Assembly: GCF_014207095.1 (NCBI RefSeq)
Contig: NZ_JACHBG010000001.1
Span: 310,001 to 374,000 of the forward strand
Length of the DNA: 64,000 bases
Source of the DNA: Martinezella lusitana
GTDB taxonomy: Bacteria; Pseudomonadota; Alphaproteobacteria; Rhizobiales; Rhizobiaceae
Reading direction: 5' to 3'
Shown here: one piece after another, positions 16,218-24,957 of the stretch
How the letters are laid out: each line of letters opens with the position of its first letter
How positions within the stretch are numbered: position 1 is the stretch's first letter
Notes under the pieces: model-generated
The model's database searches: none
Seen by the model: only the letters and a program-made list of their open reading frames with translations
Told to the model about the DNA's origin: nothing
Made by a program: the position numbers and the translations under genes

Positions 16218-18206
16218 ATGTTCTCGAAGATACTGATCGCCAATCGCGGCGAAATCGCCTGCCGGGTCATCTACACCGCAAGGCGCCTGGGTATCCGCAC
16301 GGTCGCTGTCTATTCCGACGCCGATCGGGATGCCTTACATGTGACACTGGCCGACGAGGCCGTTAACATCGGCCCGGCCGTGGCGAGCGAGAGCTATCTT
16401 TCGAAACAAAAGATCATTGCGGCGGCTCAGCGCACGGGTGCGGAAGCCATCCATCCCGGCTACGGCTTTCTCTCGGAAAACGCGGACTTTGCCGAAGCCG
16501 TCGAGGCCGCGGGCCTCGTCTTCGTCGGCCCGTCGCCGGCCTCGATCCGCGCGATGGGGCTCAAGGATGCCGCCAAGGCGCTGATGGAGCGAGCGGGAGT
16601 ACCAATCGTTCCCGGCTATCACGGCGATGCGCAGGAGCCCGGCTTCCTTGCCGAACAGGCTGATGGCATCGGCTTTCCCGTGCTCATCAAGGCGCGGGCC
16701 GGCGGCGGCGGCAAGGGCATGCGCCGGGTCGACCGGAGGGAGGATTTCGCCGCCTCGCTGGAAGCGGCCAAGCGCGAGGCGAAATCCGCTTTCGGCGACG
16801 ATGCCGTACTGATCGAGAAATATCTGATCAAGCCGCGTCACATCGAGATCCAGGTCTTCGGTGACAGCTATGGCAATGCCGTGCATCTTTTCGAGCGCGA
16901 TTGTTCGCTGCAGCGCCGGCACCAGAAGGTGATCGAGGAAGCGCCTGCTCCGGGCATGACCGAGGAGATGCGCAGCGCCATGGGCGAAGCGGCCGTTCGC
17001 GCCGCCGGCGCCATCGACTATCGCGGCGCCGGCACGGTCGAATTCATCGCCGATGTCTCTGACGGTCTGTCGCCGGATCGCTTCTTCTTCATGGAGATGA
17101 ATACCCGCCTTCAAGTCGAGCATCCCGTCACCGAAGCGATCGCCGGCGTGGATCTGGTGGAGTGGCAGTTGCGTGTTGCGAGCGGCGAGCCGCTGCCGAA
17201 GTCTCAAGATGAGCTCGCCATAAACGGCTGGGCCTTCGAAGCCCGCGTCTATGCGGAAGACCCTTCGCGCGGCTTCCTGCCGGCGACCGGCACGCTCGCG
17301 CACTTACGGTTTCCCGAAGGCGATGTCCGCATCGATGCCGGGGTGCGCGAGGGCGATACCATCACCCCGCACTACGATCCGCTGATTGCAAAATTGACTG
17401 TCCATGCGTCGGATCGTCAATCCGCTCTTGCAAAACTCACGCGCGGGTTGGAGCAAACGCAAGTTGCCGGAACTACCACCAATCTCGATTTCCTCATCCG
17501 CCTCAGCCGCCAGCCGGATTTTGCCGCCGGTCATCCTGACACCGGGCTGATCGACCGCGATGTGGAGGCGCTGACCTCGGCGCGGCAGCCCGACGATGGT
17601 GCTCTGGCTGTCGCCGCGGTTGCCGAAGCAGGCGGCTTTGCTGGCGCGACTGGTGGCGATCCCTGGCTTTCGCTCGGCCCTTGGCAGCTTTGGGGCGAAG
17701 CGAACCGTCCCGTTACATTGCACTATGACCGCGGGCAGACCCATTGCCGCGTGACCGCAAAAGGAAGGGCACTTTTCAGCGTCGCGCTTGAGGATCGTAG
17801 CATTCCGCTCCGGCTTTTGGCGGGGGACCGTGAGGCTCGCCGTATCGAGATCGATGGCCGCCAGTCAAATGTCACCGTGTTCGAGGCGTCGAACGGCACG
17901 ACCTTGTTCATGGATGGGCAAACGCATCATTTCCATCGTCACGATCCGCTTGACGGCGGCGAGGAGGCGGCTGCCGGAGGTGATCGGTTGATCGCGCCGA
18001 TGCCCGGCCTCGTCAAGATCGTCCGCGTCCGCGAGGGAGATGTGGTGGCGAAGGGACAGGCGCTGATCGTCATGGAGGCCATGAAAATGGAGCTGACACT
18101 GACGGCGATGCGCGACGGTATCGTTGAGAGCCTGAATGTTGGTGAAGGGGATCAGACAAGCGAGAGCGCCGTCTTGCTGTCGCTTCGTCCGGAGGATGCG
18201 ACATGA
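16218..18206 (+). CDS. mccA: 3-Methylcrotonyl-CoA carboxylase, biotin-containing (alpha) subunit
   Basis: Carboxylates its own biotin with ATP and bicarbonate, feeding MccB. The 662 residues contain the biotin carboxylase N-domain (KILIANRGEIACRVIYTARRLG), the ATP-grasp glycine loop KARAGGGGKGMR near residue 160, the family blocks ERDCSLQRRHQKVIEEAPAP and MEMNTRLQVEHPVTE, a BC C-domain, a linker (BT) domain, and a C-terminal biotinyl domain with the EAMKM motif, biotin on Lys623. All catalytic parts look intact. The stop overlaps the start of mvaB by four bases (ATGA), so the two are translationally coupled. Confidence 0.95.
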   Translation: MFSKILIANRGEIACRVIYTARRLGIRTVAVYSDADRDALHVTLADEAVNIGPAVASESYLSKQKIIAAAQRTGAEAIHPGYGFLSENADFAEAVEAAGLVFVGPSPASIRAMGLKDAAKALMERAGVPIVPGYHGDAQEPGFLAEQADGIGFPVLIKARAGGGGKGMRRVDRREDFAASLEAAKREAKSAFGDDAVLIEKYLIKPRHIEIQVFGDSYGNAVHLFERDCSLQRRHQKVIEEAPAPGMTEEMRSAMGEAAVRAAGAIDYRGAGTVEFIADVSDGLSPDRFFFMEMNTRLQVEHPVTEAIAGVDLVEWQLRVASGEPLPKSQDELAINGWAFEARVYAEDPSRGFLPATGTLAHLRFPEGDVRIDAGVREGDTITPHYDPLIAKLTVHASDRQSALAKLTRGLEQTQVAGTTTNLDFLIRLSRQPDFAAGHPDTGLIDRDVEALTSARQPDDGALAVAAVAEAGGFAGATGGDPWLSLGPWQLWGEANRPVTLHYDRGQTHCRVTAKGRALFSVALEDRSIPLRLLAGDREARRIEIDGRQSNVTVFEASNGTTLFMDGQTHHFHRHDPLDGGEEAAAGGDRLIAPMPGLVKIVRVREGDVVAKGQALIVMEAMKMELTLTAMRDGIVESLNVGEGDQTSESAVLLSLRPEDAT

Positions 18207-19072
18207 TGCAGGAGCATTCGAACCATGTCACCGTCGTCGAGATGGCGCCGCGCGACGGTCTGCAGAACGAAAAGCAGCCGATCGATACCGCGCGCAAGAT
18301 CGAGCTGGTCAATCTGCTTTCCGATAGTGGTTTCGACCGTATCGAAGTCACCAGCTTCGTCAGCCCGAAATGGGTGCCGCAGCTTGCCGATGCCGCCGCT
18401 GTCATGGCCGGAATAGAGCGCCGGCCGGGCGTGCGTTACGCGGCGCTGGCTCCCAATATGCAGGGTTTCGAGGCAGCGCTTGCGGCCGGTGCCGATGAGG
18501 TGGCGATCTTTGCATCGGCCTCCGAAACATTCTCGCAGCGCAACATCAATTGTTCGATCGCCGAAAGCATCGAGCGCTTCCGGCCGGTGGCTGCCGCAAG
18601 CCGCGATCGCGGCGTTCCGTTGCGCGGCTATGTCAGCTGCGTTGTCGAATGTCCTTATGAAGGGGCCGTGCTGCCGAAGAGTGTCGCCGATGTCGCCTGG
18701 CAATTGCGGGCGCTCGGTTGCTATGAGATCAGCCTCGGCGACACGATCGGCAGGGGGACGCCGGAAGCCGTGGATCGCATGCTTGCCGCGGTTCTGGATG
18801 AACTTCCGGTTACGACTCTCGCTGGACATTTTCACGACACATCCGGTCGGGCGCTCGACAATATCGCCGTTGCTCTCGAGCGCGGCCTGCGCGTGTTCGA
18901 TGCCGCCGCAGGCGGTCTCGGCGGTTGCCCTTTCGCCCCCGGCGCGAAGGGCAATGTCGATACCGTCGCGGTCCACGATTATTTGATGGCGCATGGCTAC
19001 GAGACTGGCCTCGACGAGGAAAAGCTCGCCCGCGCCGCCGCCTTTGCCCGCAGTCTCAGGAGCACTTCATGA
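18203..19072 (+). CDS. mvaB: Hydroxymethylglutaryl-CoA lyase
   Basis: Cleaves HMG-CoA to acetoacetate and acetyl-CoA, the last step of leucine degradation. A 289-residue TIM barrel of the DRE-TIM family. EMAPRDGLQNEK carries the metal-binding and catalytic Arg-Asp pair, GHFHDTSGRALDN the His pair, and AGGLGGCPFAPGAKGNVDT the lyase signature with the active-site Cys. The start overlaps mccA (ATGA) and the end overlaps liuC (ATGA), so three genes are coupled in translation. Cytoplasmic. Confidence 0.95.
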   Translation: MMQEHSNHVTVVEMAPRDGLQNEKQPIDTARKIELVNLLSDSGFDRIEVTSFVSPKWVPQLADAAAVMAGIERRPGVRYAALAPNMQGFEAALAAGADEVAIFASASETFSQRNINCSIAESIERFRPVAAASRDRGVPLRGYVSCVVECPYEGAVLPKSVADVAWQLRALGCYEISLGDTIGRGTPEAVDRMLAAVLDELPVTTLAGHFHDTSGRALDNIAVALERGLRVFDAAAGGLGGCPFAPGAKGNVDTVAVHDYLMAHGYETGLDEEKLARAAAFARSLRSTS

Positions 19073-19857
19073 CGTCGCAAACGATCCATATCGCCACCGA
19101 TGAGCGCGGCGTTGCCCGCCTCACGTTGACACGGCCGGACAAGCACAATGCGCTCTCGGCCGAGATGATCGATGCCCTGACCTCGGCAGTCCGCGATCTC
19201 GGCAATGACAAGACGGTCCGTGTCGTCGTGCTCACGGGCGAGGGAGCAAGCTTCTGTGCGGGCGGAGATCTCGGCTGGATGCGGGCGCAGTTCGATGCAA
19301 CGCGCGCGGGCCGCATGGTCGAGGCGCGCCGGCTCGCCATGCTGTTCAAGGCACTGAACGAGCTGCCCAAGCCATTGATCGCCCGTGTTCAGGGCAATGC
19401 GTTCGGCGGCGGTATCGGCGTCCTCAGCGTCTGCGATATGGTCATCGCCGCATCAACGGCCCGCTTCGGCTTGACGGAGGTGCGCCTCGGCATCATCCCT
19501 GCCACGATCAGCCCCTATGTGGTCGCCCGTATCGGCGAAGCGAATGCCCGCCCGCTCTTCCTTTCCGGCAAGATCATCGACGCATGGCAGGCACACGCCA
19601 CTGGCCTGTTGTCCCGGGTCGTCGCCGAGGAAGCGCTGGACGAGGCCGTCGAGGCCGAAATCCGCCATTTTCTGTCCGCATCTCCGCAGGCCGCGGCACG
19701 CGCCAAGGCGCTGGCCCGCTCGGTCGGCCGGCCGATCACCGACGGTATGATCGATGACGTCGTCGAGCAGCTGGCCGATGCCTGGGAAACCGAGGAGGCG
19801 AGAGAGGGCATTACCGCCTTTTTCGACAAGCGGCAGCCGAACTGGCGGCAGGCTTAA
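19069..19857 (+). CDS. liuC: Enoyl-CoA hydratase, probable methylglutaconyl-CoA hydratase
   Basis: A 262-residue crotonase-fold enzyme. The oxyanion-hole segments are SFCAGGDLGWM and GNAFGGGIGVLSVCD; the catalytic-region text is FGLTEVRLGIIPATISPYV with a Glu in the usual place. In an operon with MCC and HMG-CoA lyase its job is hydration of 3-methylglutaconyl-CoA to HMG-CoA. ATG 19069 overlaps the mvaB stop. It is the last gene of the operon; its TAA and the stop of the convergent Tat-exported gene overlap by four bases (19854-19857), leaving no room for a separate terminator. Confidence 0.92.
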   Translation: MTSQTIHIATDERGVARLTLTRPDKHNALSAEMIDALTSAVRDLGNDKTVRVVVLTGEGASFCAGGDLGWMRAQFDATRAGRMVEARRLAMLFKALNELPKPLIARVQGNAFGGGIGVLSVCDMVIAASTARFGLTEVRLGIIPATISPYVVARIGEANARPLFLSGKIIDAWQAHATGLLSRVVAEEALDEAVEAEIRHFLSASPQAAARAKALARSVGRPITDGMIDDVVEQLADAWETEEAREGITAFFDKRQPNWRQA

Positions 19858-21224
19858 ACCACTCTGTTGTTCGCCACGGTCAATTGCGGAAATTGCGAGC
19901 TTCCGGCGGAAAGATCGCCGGAGGCTGCCTTGTCCCAGCGAAAGCCCATGATCGCGGCCTTCTCCGTTTCCTGGAAAATATTGTTCGAGATGACGGCCGA
20001 GCCGGCGCCATCTACCACCGACACGACGCAGCCGATGCCGGCATGGCGCACGATATTGCCTGTCGCGCTGACATTGCGGAGGTAGGGTCCCCAGCCGAGC
20101 CTCAATCCGCAGAGCGGCGCATTTTCGATGACATTGTCTGAAATCAGCGTATCGGCCTCGGCTGATATGCCGATGCCGAGCCCGATGTCCTGGGTATAGG
20201 GAGCTGTGGCCGACAGGTTGCGGATGACATTGCCGGTGACGCTTGCGAGCCGGCCGCCATTGTCGAAGTTGGTGACGGCAATGCCGTTTGCGGCGCCATC
20301 GATCAGGTTGTTGTTGATGACGGCACCTTCGAATTCGAATTCGCAAAAGATCGCCGTCTCACCGGAACGCAGGCACTGATTGCCGGAGATCTGCACATTC
20401 GATCCCGAATTGGCGCGGATCGCCGAGAAGGCGCAATCGCTGATGCGGTTGGCGGAGACCTGCACGCCGTCGGCACGGAAGACATTGATGCCGTTGCCGT
20501 TCTGACCCGTGCCGCCGTTATTGGCGCGGATGTGGGCTATGCGGTTGTCGGTGACGCTGCTGCCGTCTTCGCCCTTGCCCCAGCGATGGATGAGGATGCC
20601 GCCATTGCCGCAATCCTCGACGCTGTTGCCTGTCACCTGCAATCCAGTGGATTGGACGGAATAGATACCGGCTTCGGCGGCTCCGGAGATCCTACTGCGC
20701 TCAATCCGGCCGCCGCAGCGCTCCAGTTGCAGCGCATGCTTGCGGCTGCCGGCAATCTCGCAATTGTCGATCCGCACATCGCCGACGCCTGTGAACTGCA
20801 GAAGGGCTCCGGCATAGTCGGCCAGCCAGCGATTGCCACCATCGAGCACAAGGCCGGAAAGCTCGATGCGTTTGGCCTTGTCGGCATTCATCAGATAGCC
20901 GTCGCCGCCATAGATCAATCGTGTGGCGCCGGGTACGCCGATAATCCGCGTATTGTCCGGCAGTGTCAGGTTGGACACGGTGTAGTTGCCGGGCGGTAGC
21001 ATCAAAGGCATGTTGTTGCGCGCGGCATTGTCGATCATCGCCTGCAGCTTGCCGCTCTTGAAGTCGCTGGCGCCAGGCGTCGTCTTATAGGCGATGGCAT
21101 CGATCGATCCGCGGAGCTCGGCACCATTGGTCCTCGTAAGTGGCGCAGCCAATATGCCGGGCGCGAACAGGCCGGCTGCCGCCGAAGTGGCCAGAGAGGT
21201 GATGAAGGCGCGGCGATGAATCAT
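19854..21224 (-). CDS. Tat-exported right-handed beta-helix repeat protein (TIGR03808 type)
   Basis: A 456-residue protein with a twin-arginine signal (HRRAFITSLATSAAAGLFAPGILAA is the region, RR at residues 4-5). After a short segment with LRGSIDAIAYKTTPG, the body consists of about a dozen parallel beta-helix coils marked by repeating N-x-I-x-x-C/A and G-I patterns, for example VTGNSVEDCGNGGILIH and ISGNQCLRSGETAIF. This matches the family called twin-arg-translocated uncharacterised repeat protein. Such folds usually bind or cut polysaccharide, but no pectate-lyase-type catalytic set is evident. GGGAG precedes the ATG at 21224. Folded export to the periplasm is likely; function unknown. 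Confidence 0.85.
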   Translation of the reverse strand: MIHRRAFITSLATSAAAGLFAPGILAAPLTRTNGAELRGSIDAIAYKTTPGASDFKSGKLQAMIDNAARNNMPLMLPPGNYTVSNLTLPDNTRIIGVPGATRLIYGGDGYLMNADKAKRIELSGLVLDGGNRWLADYAGALLQFTGVGDVRIDNCEIAGSRKHALQLERCGGRIERSRISGAAEAGIYSVQSTGLQVTGNSVEDCGNGGILIHRWGKGEDGSSVTDNRIAHIRANNGGTGQNGNGINVFRADGVQVSANRISDCAFSAIRANSGSNVQISGNQCLRSGETAIFCEFEFEGAVINNNLIDGAANGIAVTNFDNGGRLASVTGNVIRNLSATAPYTQDIGLGIGISAEADTLISDNVIENAPLCGLRLGWGPYLRNVSATGNIVRHAGIGCVVSVVDGAGSAVISNNIFQETEKAAIMGFRWDKAASGDLSAGSSQFPQLTVANNRVV

Positions 21225-21420
21225 TGCAGGCTCCCGAAACGACATCGGCCAAGCAGAAATCGTGCCAAGCAAATCCGTACCGTTTTGGCACGTTTTCGTC
21301 CTCTGGCCATTACTTGCATATGTTGGCCTCGGTGGATGCGGGCCAGCCTTGAGCTTTCCTTAACCAATCCGGGCATGGTTGGTGCTAGGGGCGACTCACC
21401 ACTCATGCTAGCTCTGCCGC

Positions 21421-22167
21421 ATGCGGATCGCGACCTTCCAACGCCTGGCAGTTTTCGATGCCGTCGAGCAGGCGGCCGAGATCCTGACGCGAGATCTGGC
21501 TTGGGCTGAAACGCAGGGGATTGATCTCGCGCTTTTTCCCGAATGCTACCTGCAGGGGCATAGCTACGATGAGACCATCGCGCGGAGCCGCGCACTCTCT
21601 CTCGATGATGCCAGGCTGAACGCTCTTGTCAGCCGCTTCGCCTCGGGCAGGACGACGGCGATCGTCGGCCTTTTCGAGAGGCGGGGCGAGGCGCTCTACA
21701 ATAGCTCGCTGGTCGCCAAGGGAGGGCGGATCGTTGGAGTCTATGCCAAGGCCCATCCGCTCGAAAGCGGCTGCTCGCCCGGAACAGATTTTCCCGTATG
21801 GGAAGAGGGATATTGGCGCTTCGGCATCAACATCTGCGCTGATCTGAGGTATCCCTATACGGCGCGTCGGCTGGCTCAGAAGGGAGCCGGTCTCATCTGC
21901 AATCCTATTAATCTGATGCTCAGGCCCCACAAGGCGGAGAGGTGGCACAGGCCGGGCATATCGAGCCTGCAGATGTGCGCCAGGCATACGGGGTGCTGGG
22001 TGATGGCATCGGATGTGGTCGGCAGCAATGCCGACGGCTGGGTGAGCTATGGCAGCAGCGCAATCGTCGATCCGAACGGTGTCGTCGTGGCGAAAGCAAA
22101 ACCCTATAGCGAGGATGTGCTCGTTTTCGATCTGCCGGACCGGCAGCCGGAGCGCCGCTGCCATTAA
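21421..22167 (+). CDS. Carbon-nitrogen hydrolase (nitrilase superfamily)
   Basis: A 248-residue cytoplasmic amidase-type enzyme. The catalytic triad is visible as Glu41 (LFPECYLQGH), Lys110 (GVYAKAHPLE) and Cys139 (GINICADLRYP). The family hydrolyses amides or nitriles; this subgroup's substrate is unknown. The order and spacing of the triad are normal for the superfamily. The protein is not adjacent to biosynthetic partners. About 50 bp downstream starts the exonuclease gene on the same strand, after an A-run following the stop codon. No ribosome-binding site of good quality is seen before the ATG. Confidence 0.85.
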   Translation: MRIATFQRLAVFDAVEQAAEILTRDLAWAETQGIDLALFPECYLQGHSYDETIARSRALSLDDARLNALVSRFASGRTTAIVGLFERRGEALYNSSLVAKGGRIVGVYAKAHPLESGCSPGTDFPVWEEGYWRFGINICADLRYPYTARRLAQKGAGLICNPINLMLRPHKAERWHRPGISSLQMCARHTGCWVMASDVVGSNADGWVSYGSSAIVDPNGVVVAKAKPYSEDVLVFDLPDRQPERRCH

Positions 22168-22220
22168 AAAACCTCCGCCATCGCTACCTAAACGCGCGAA
22201 TAGCGCTATCCTCTTGAGTC

Positions 22221-23231
22221 ATGAGACCTGACCAACTGCTTTATCCCGCGCCCGAAGGGCTGTTCTGCCCGATCGGCGGCTTCTACATCGATCCGGTGCG
22301 GCCGGTCGAGCGGGCGCTCGTCACGCATGGCCATTCCGACCACGCCCGCTCCGGCCACGCCCATGTGCTCGCCACGCGCCAAACGCTCGATATTATGCGC
22401 ATCCGCTACGGTGATAATTTTGCCGGGTCGGAGCAGCCGGTTGCCTTCGGCGAGGAGATAACGATCAACGGGGTGAAGGTCAGTTTCCATCCGGCGGGCC
22501 ATGTACTAGGCTCGGCGCAGATCGCGGTGGAGAAGGATGGCCTGCGCATCGTCGTCTCGGGCGACTACAAGCGCCGGCCGGACCCGACTTGTGCGGCCTA
22601 CGTGCCGGTTCCCTGCGATGTCTTCATCACCGAAGCAACCTTCGGGCTGCCGGTCTTCCACCATCCCGATCCCATGGCCGAAACCCGCAAGCTGCTGGCC
22701 TCGCTTCGGCAGTTCCCGGAAAGAACCCATCTGGTCGGCGCCTATGCGCTCGGCAAGGCGCAGCGGGTCATTCGGTTGTTACGCGATGCCGGCTATGACA
22801 AGCCGATCTACATTCATGGCGCGCTGGAAACCCTGTGCGACTATTATGTCAGCCAGGGTATCGCGCTCGGCGAGCTCAAGCCAGCCACCATCGAAAGCCG
22901 CGATCAGTCGATCTTCCACCGCGCCGTCGTCGTCGGCCCGCCCTCAACGTTCCAGGATCGCTGGGCAAGACGCTTTCACGATCCGCTCCCAGCCTTTGCC
23001 TCCGGCTGGATGATGGTGCGCCAGCGTGCCAAGCAGCTCGGCGTCGAGCTGCCGCTGGTCATATCGGACCATTGCGACTGGCCGGAGCTGACGGAGACGA
23101 TCTCCGACCTGAAGCCAGGCGAGGTCTGGGTCACCCATGGCCGCGAAGAGGCGCTGGTGCGCTGGTGCGAGCTGCAGGGTATCACGGCCAAGCCGCTGCA
23201 TCTCATCGGCTATGAAGACGAGGGCGATTGA
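22221..23231 (+). CDS. DNA ligase-associated exonuclease (metallo-beta-lactamase fold)
   Basis: A 336-residue protein of the TIGR04122 type, related to SNM1/CPSF MBL nucleases. THGHSDHARSGH is the metal-binding HxHxDH motif; HPAGHVLGSAQI and VSGDYKRRPDPT supply the next ligands; YIHGALETLCDYY and SDHCDWPELTETI are beta-CASP-like blocks; VTHGREEALVRW is the C-terminal signature. It is a Mn-dependent DNA nuclease in characterised homologues. The stop overlaps the ligase start by one base (TGATG), so the two are made together. The usual Lhr-type helicase and ligase-associated phosphoesterase genes are not next to it here. Confidence 0.92.
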   Translation: MRPDQLLYPAPEGLFCPIGGFYIDPVRPVERALVTHGHSDHARSGHAHVLATRQTLDIMRIRYGDNFAGSEQPVAFGEEITINGVKVSFHPAGHVLGSAQIAVEKDGLRIVVSGDYKRRPDPTCAAYVPVPCDVFITEATFGLPVFHHPDPMAETRKLLASLRQFPERTHLVGAYALGKAQRVIRLLRDAGYDKPIYIHGALETLCDYYVSQGIALGELKPATIESRDQSIFHRAVVVGPPSTFQDRWARRFHDPLPAFASGWMMVRQRAKQLGVELPLVISDHCDWPELTETISDLKPGEVWVTHGREEALVRWCELQGITAKPLHLIGYEDEGD

Positions 23232-24868
23232 TGAAAGCCTTTGCCGACCTTCTCGACCGCCTGGTGCTGACGCCGAGCCGCAACGGCAAGCTGAAGCTGC
23301 TGACCGATTATTTCCGCGATACGCCCGATCCCGATCGTGGCTATGGCCTGGCCGCCATCGCCGGCACGCTGGAGGTGCGCAACGTCAAGCCAGCCATGCT
23401 GCGCGAACTCGTGCTCGAGCGTATGGACGAGGTGCTGTTCCGCTATTCCTACGACTATGTCGGCGATCTCGCCGAAACGATCTCGTTGGTTTGGGACAAG
23501 AAGAGCGACATCGAGCGTCTCCCGGGCGAACAGCCGAAGCTTGGCGAGGTCGTACGCCGCATGAACGCGCTCGGGCGAACCGAGGTGCGCAGCTTCGTCC
23601 GCGACCTGCTGGATCGGCTGGATACCTCGGGCCGCTTCGCCTTCCTGAAGCTTGCAACGGGCGCATTGCGCATCGGCGTCTCAGCCCGGCTTGCCAAGCA
23701 GGCGCTGGCCGAACTCAGCGGCAAGGATGTCGCCGAAATCGAAACGCTGTGGCATGGCCTGCAGCCGCCCTATGAAAGCCTCTTCCATTGGCTTGAAGGG
23801 AAGGGCGAGCGGCCTATACTCGCGACGCCGGCGATCTTCCATTCCGTCATGCTCGCCAACCCGGTCGAACCCGGTGATCTCGACGGGCTCGAGCCGAAAG
23901 ATTTCGCCGCCGAATGGAAGTGGGACGGTATTCGCGTCCAGCTTTCGCGCTCCGGGGCGACGAGCAAGCTCTACTCCCGCTCGGGCGACGATATTTCCGC
24001 CGCTTTCCCGGACATTGTCGACGCGATGAGCTTCGAAGGCGTCATGGATGGCGAGCTGCTGGTCGGCGGCACCGTACGTTCCAACAGCCCGACACGCACA
24101 TTTTCCGACCTGCAGCAGCGCCTCAACCGCAAGACCGTCACCTCTAAGATGCTGGACGAGTTTCCGGCCTTCATTCGCGCCTACGATCTTCTTTTCGATG
24201 GGGCGGAAGATGTCCGCGCCCGCGGTTTTCTCGATCGGCGCGAGCGGCTGGCGGAGATTGTCGAGGCAGCGCCTCACGACCGTTTCGACCTGTCGCCGCT
24301 GGTCGACTTTTCCTCATGGGAAGAACTCGATCGGCTGCGCTCTTCGCCGCCCGATCCGGTGATCGAAGGCGTCATGATCAAGCGCAAGGATAGCGCCTAT
24401 CTTGCCGGCCGGGCCAAGGGGCCTTGGTTCAAGTGGAAGCGTGATCCCTACAATGTCGATGCCGTGCTGATGTATGCCCAGCGCGGCCACGGCAAGCGAT
24501 CCAGCTACTATTCCGATTTCACCTTCGGCGTTTGGGCGATGACGCCGGAGGGAGAGCAGCTGGTGCCCGTCGGCAAGGCCTATTTCGGTTTCACCGATGC
24601 CGAGCTGGAGGTGCTCGACAAATTCGTGCGCGACAATACGGTCGATCGTTTCGGCCCGGTGAGGGCTGTTCGCGCCGATCGCGATTTCGGCTTTGTTCTC
24701 GAAGTCGCCTTCGAAGGTATCAACCGTTCCACGCGTCATAAATCCGGTGTCGCGATGCGTTTTCCTCGCATTGCCCGGCTGCGTCTCGACAAGCCTCCTT
24801 ACGAGGCGGATCGGCTGGAAAGTTTGATTGCGCTAATTGACGCGAAGGCTCCCGTTGTTGATGAATGA
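23231..24868 (+). CDS. ATP-dependent DNA ligase, exonuclease-associated type (TIGR04120)
   Basis: A 545-residue ligase joining DNA nicks by an adenylated-lysine intermediate. An N-terminal helical DNA-binding domain (residues 1-about 200) is followed by the nucleotidyltransferase core with the EWKWDGIRVQ motif I (adenylated Lys), then GVMDGELLVGG, the FDGAEDVRARGFLDRRERL region, EGVMIKRKDSAYLAG and GPWFKWKRDPYNVDAVL (motifs IIIa-V), and an OB domain ending in VEVAFEGINRSTRHKSG-type text. ATG 23231 overlaps the exonuclease stop; a TTG at 23228 is an alternative start. Likely DNA repair. Rhizobia have a separate NAD-dependent LigA for replication. Confidence 0.93.
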   Translation: MKAFADLLDRLVLTPSRNGKLKLLTDYFRDTPDPDRGYGLAAIAGTLEVRNVKPAMLRELVLERMDEVLFRYSYDYVGDLAETISLVWDKKSDIERLPGEQPKLGEVVRRMNALGRTEVRSFVRDLLDRLDTSGRFAFLKLATGALRIGVSARLAKQALAELSGKDVAEIETLWHGLQPPYESLFHWLEGKGERPILATPAIFHSVMLANPVEPGDLDGLEPKDFAAEWKWDGIRVQLSRSGATSKLYSRSGDDISAAFPDIVDAMSFEGVMDGELLVGGTVRSNSPTRTFSDLQQRLNRKTVTSKMLDEFPAFIRAYDLLFDGAEDVRARGFLDRRERLAEIVEAAPHDRFDLSPLVDFSSWEELDRLRSSPPDPVIEGVMIKRKDSAYLAGRAKGPWFKWKRDPYNVDAVLMYAQRGHGKRSSYYSDFTFGVWAMTPEGEQLVPVGKAYFGFTDAELEVLDKFVRDNTVDRFGPVRAVRADRDFGFVLEVAFEGINRSTRHKSGVAMRFPRIARLRLDKPPYEADRLESLIALIDAKAPVVDE

Positions 24869-24957
24869 ACCAGGGCGAATCCTCACCACAATGTGAGTTG
24901 GCCTTGCCTTTCAACCTGTGCAGATTCGAACCGCGCCGGCATATTTGGACAGAGCCT

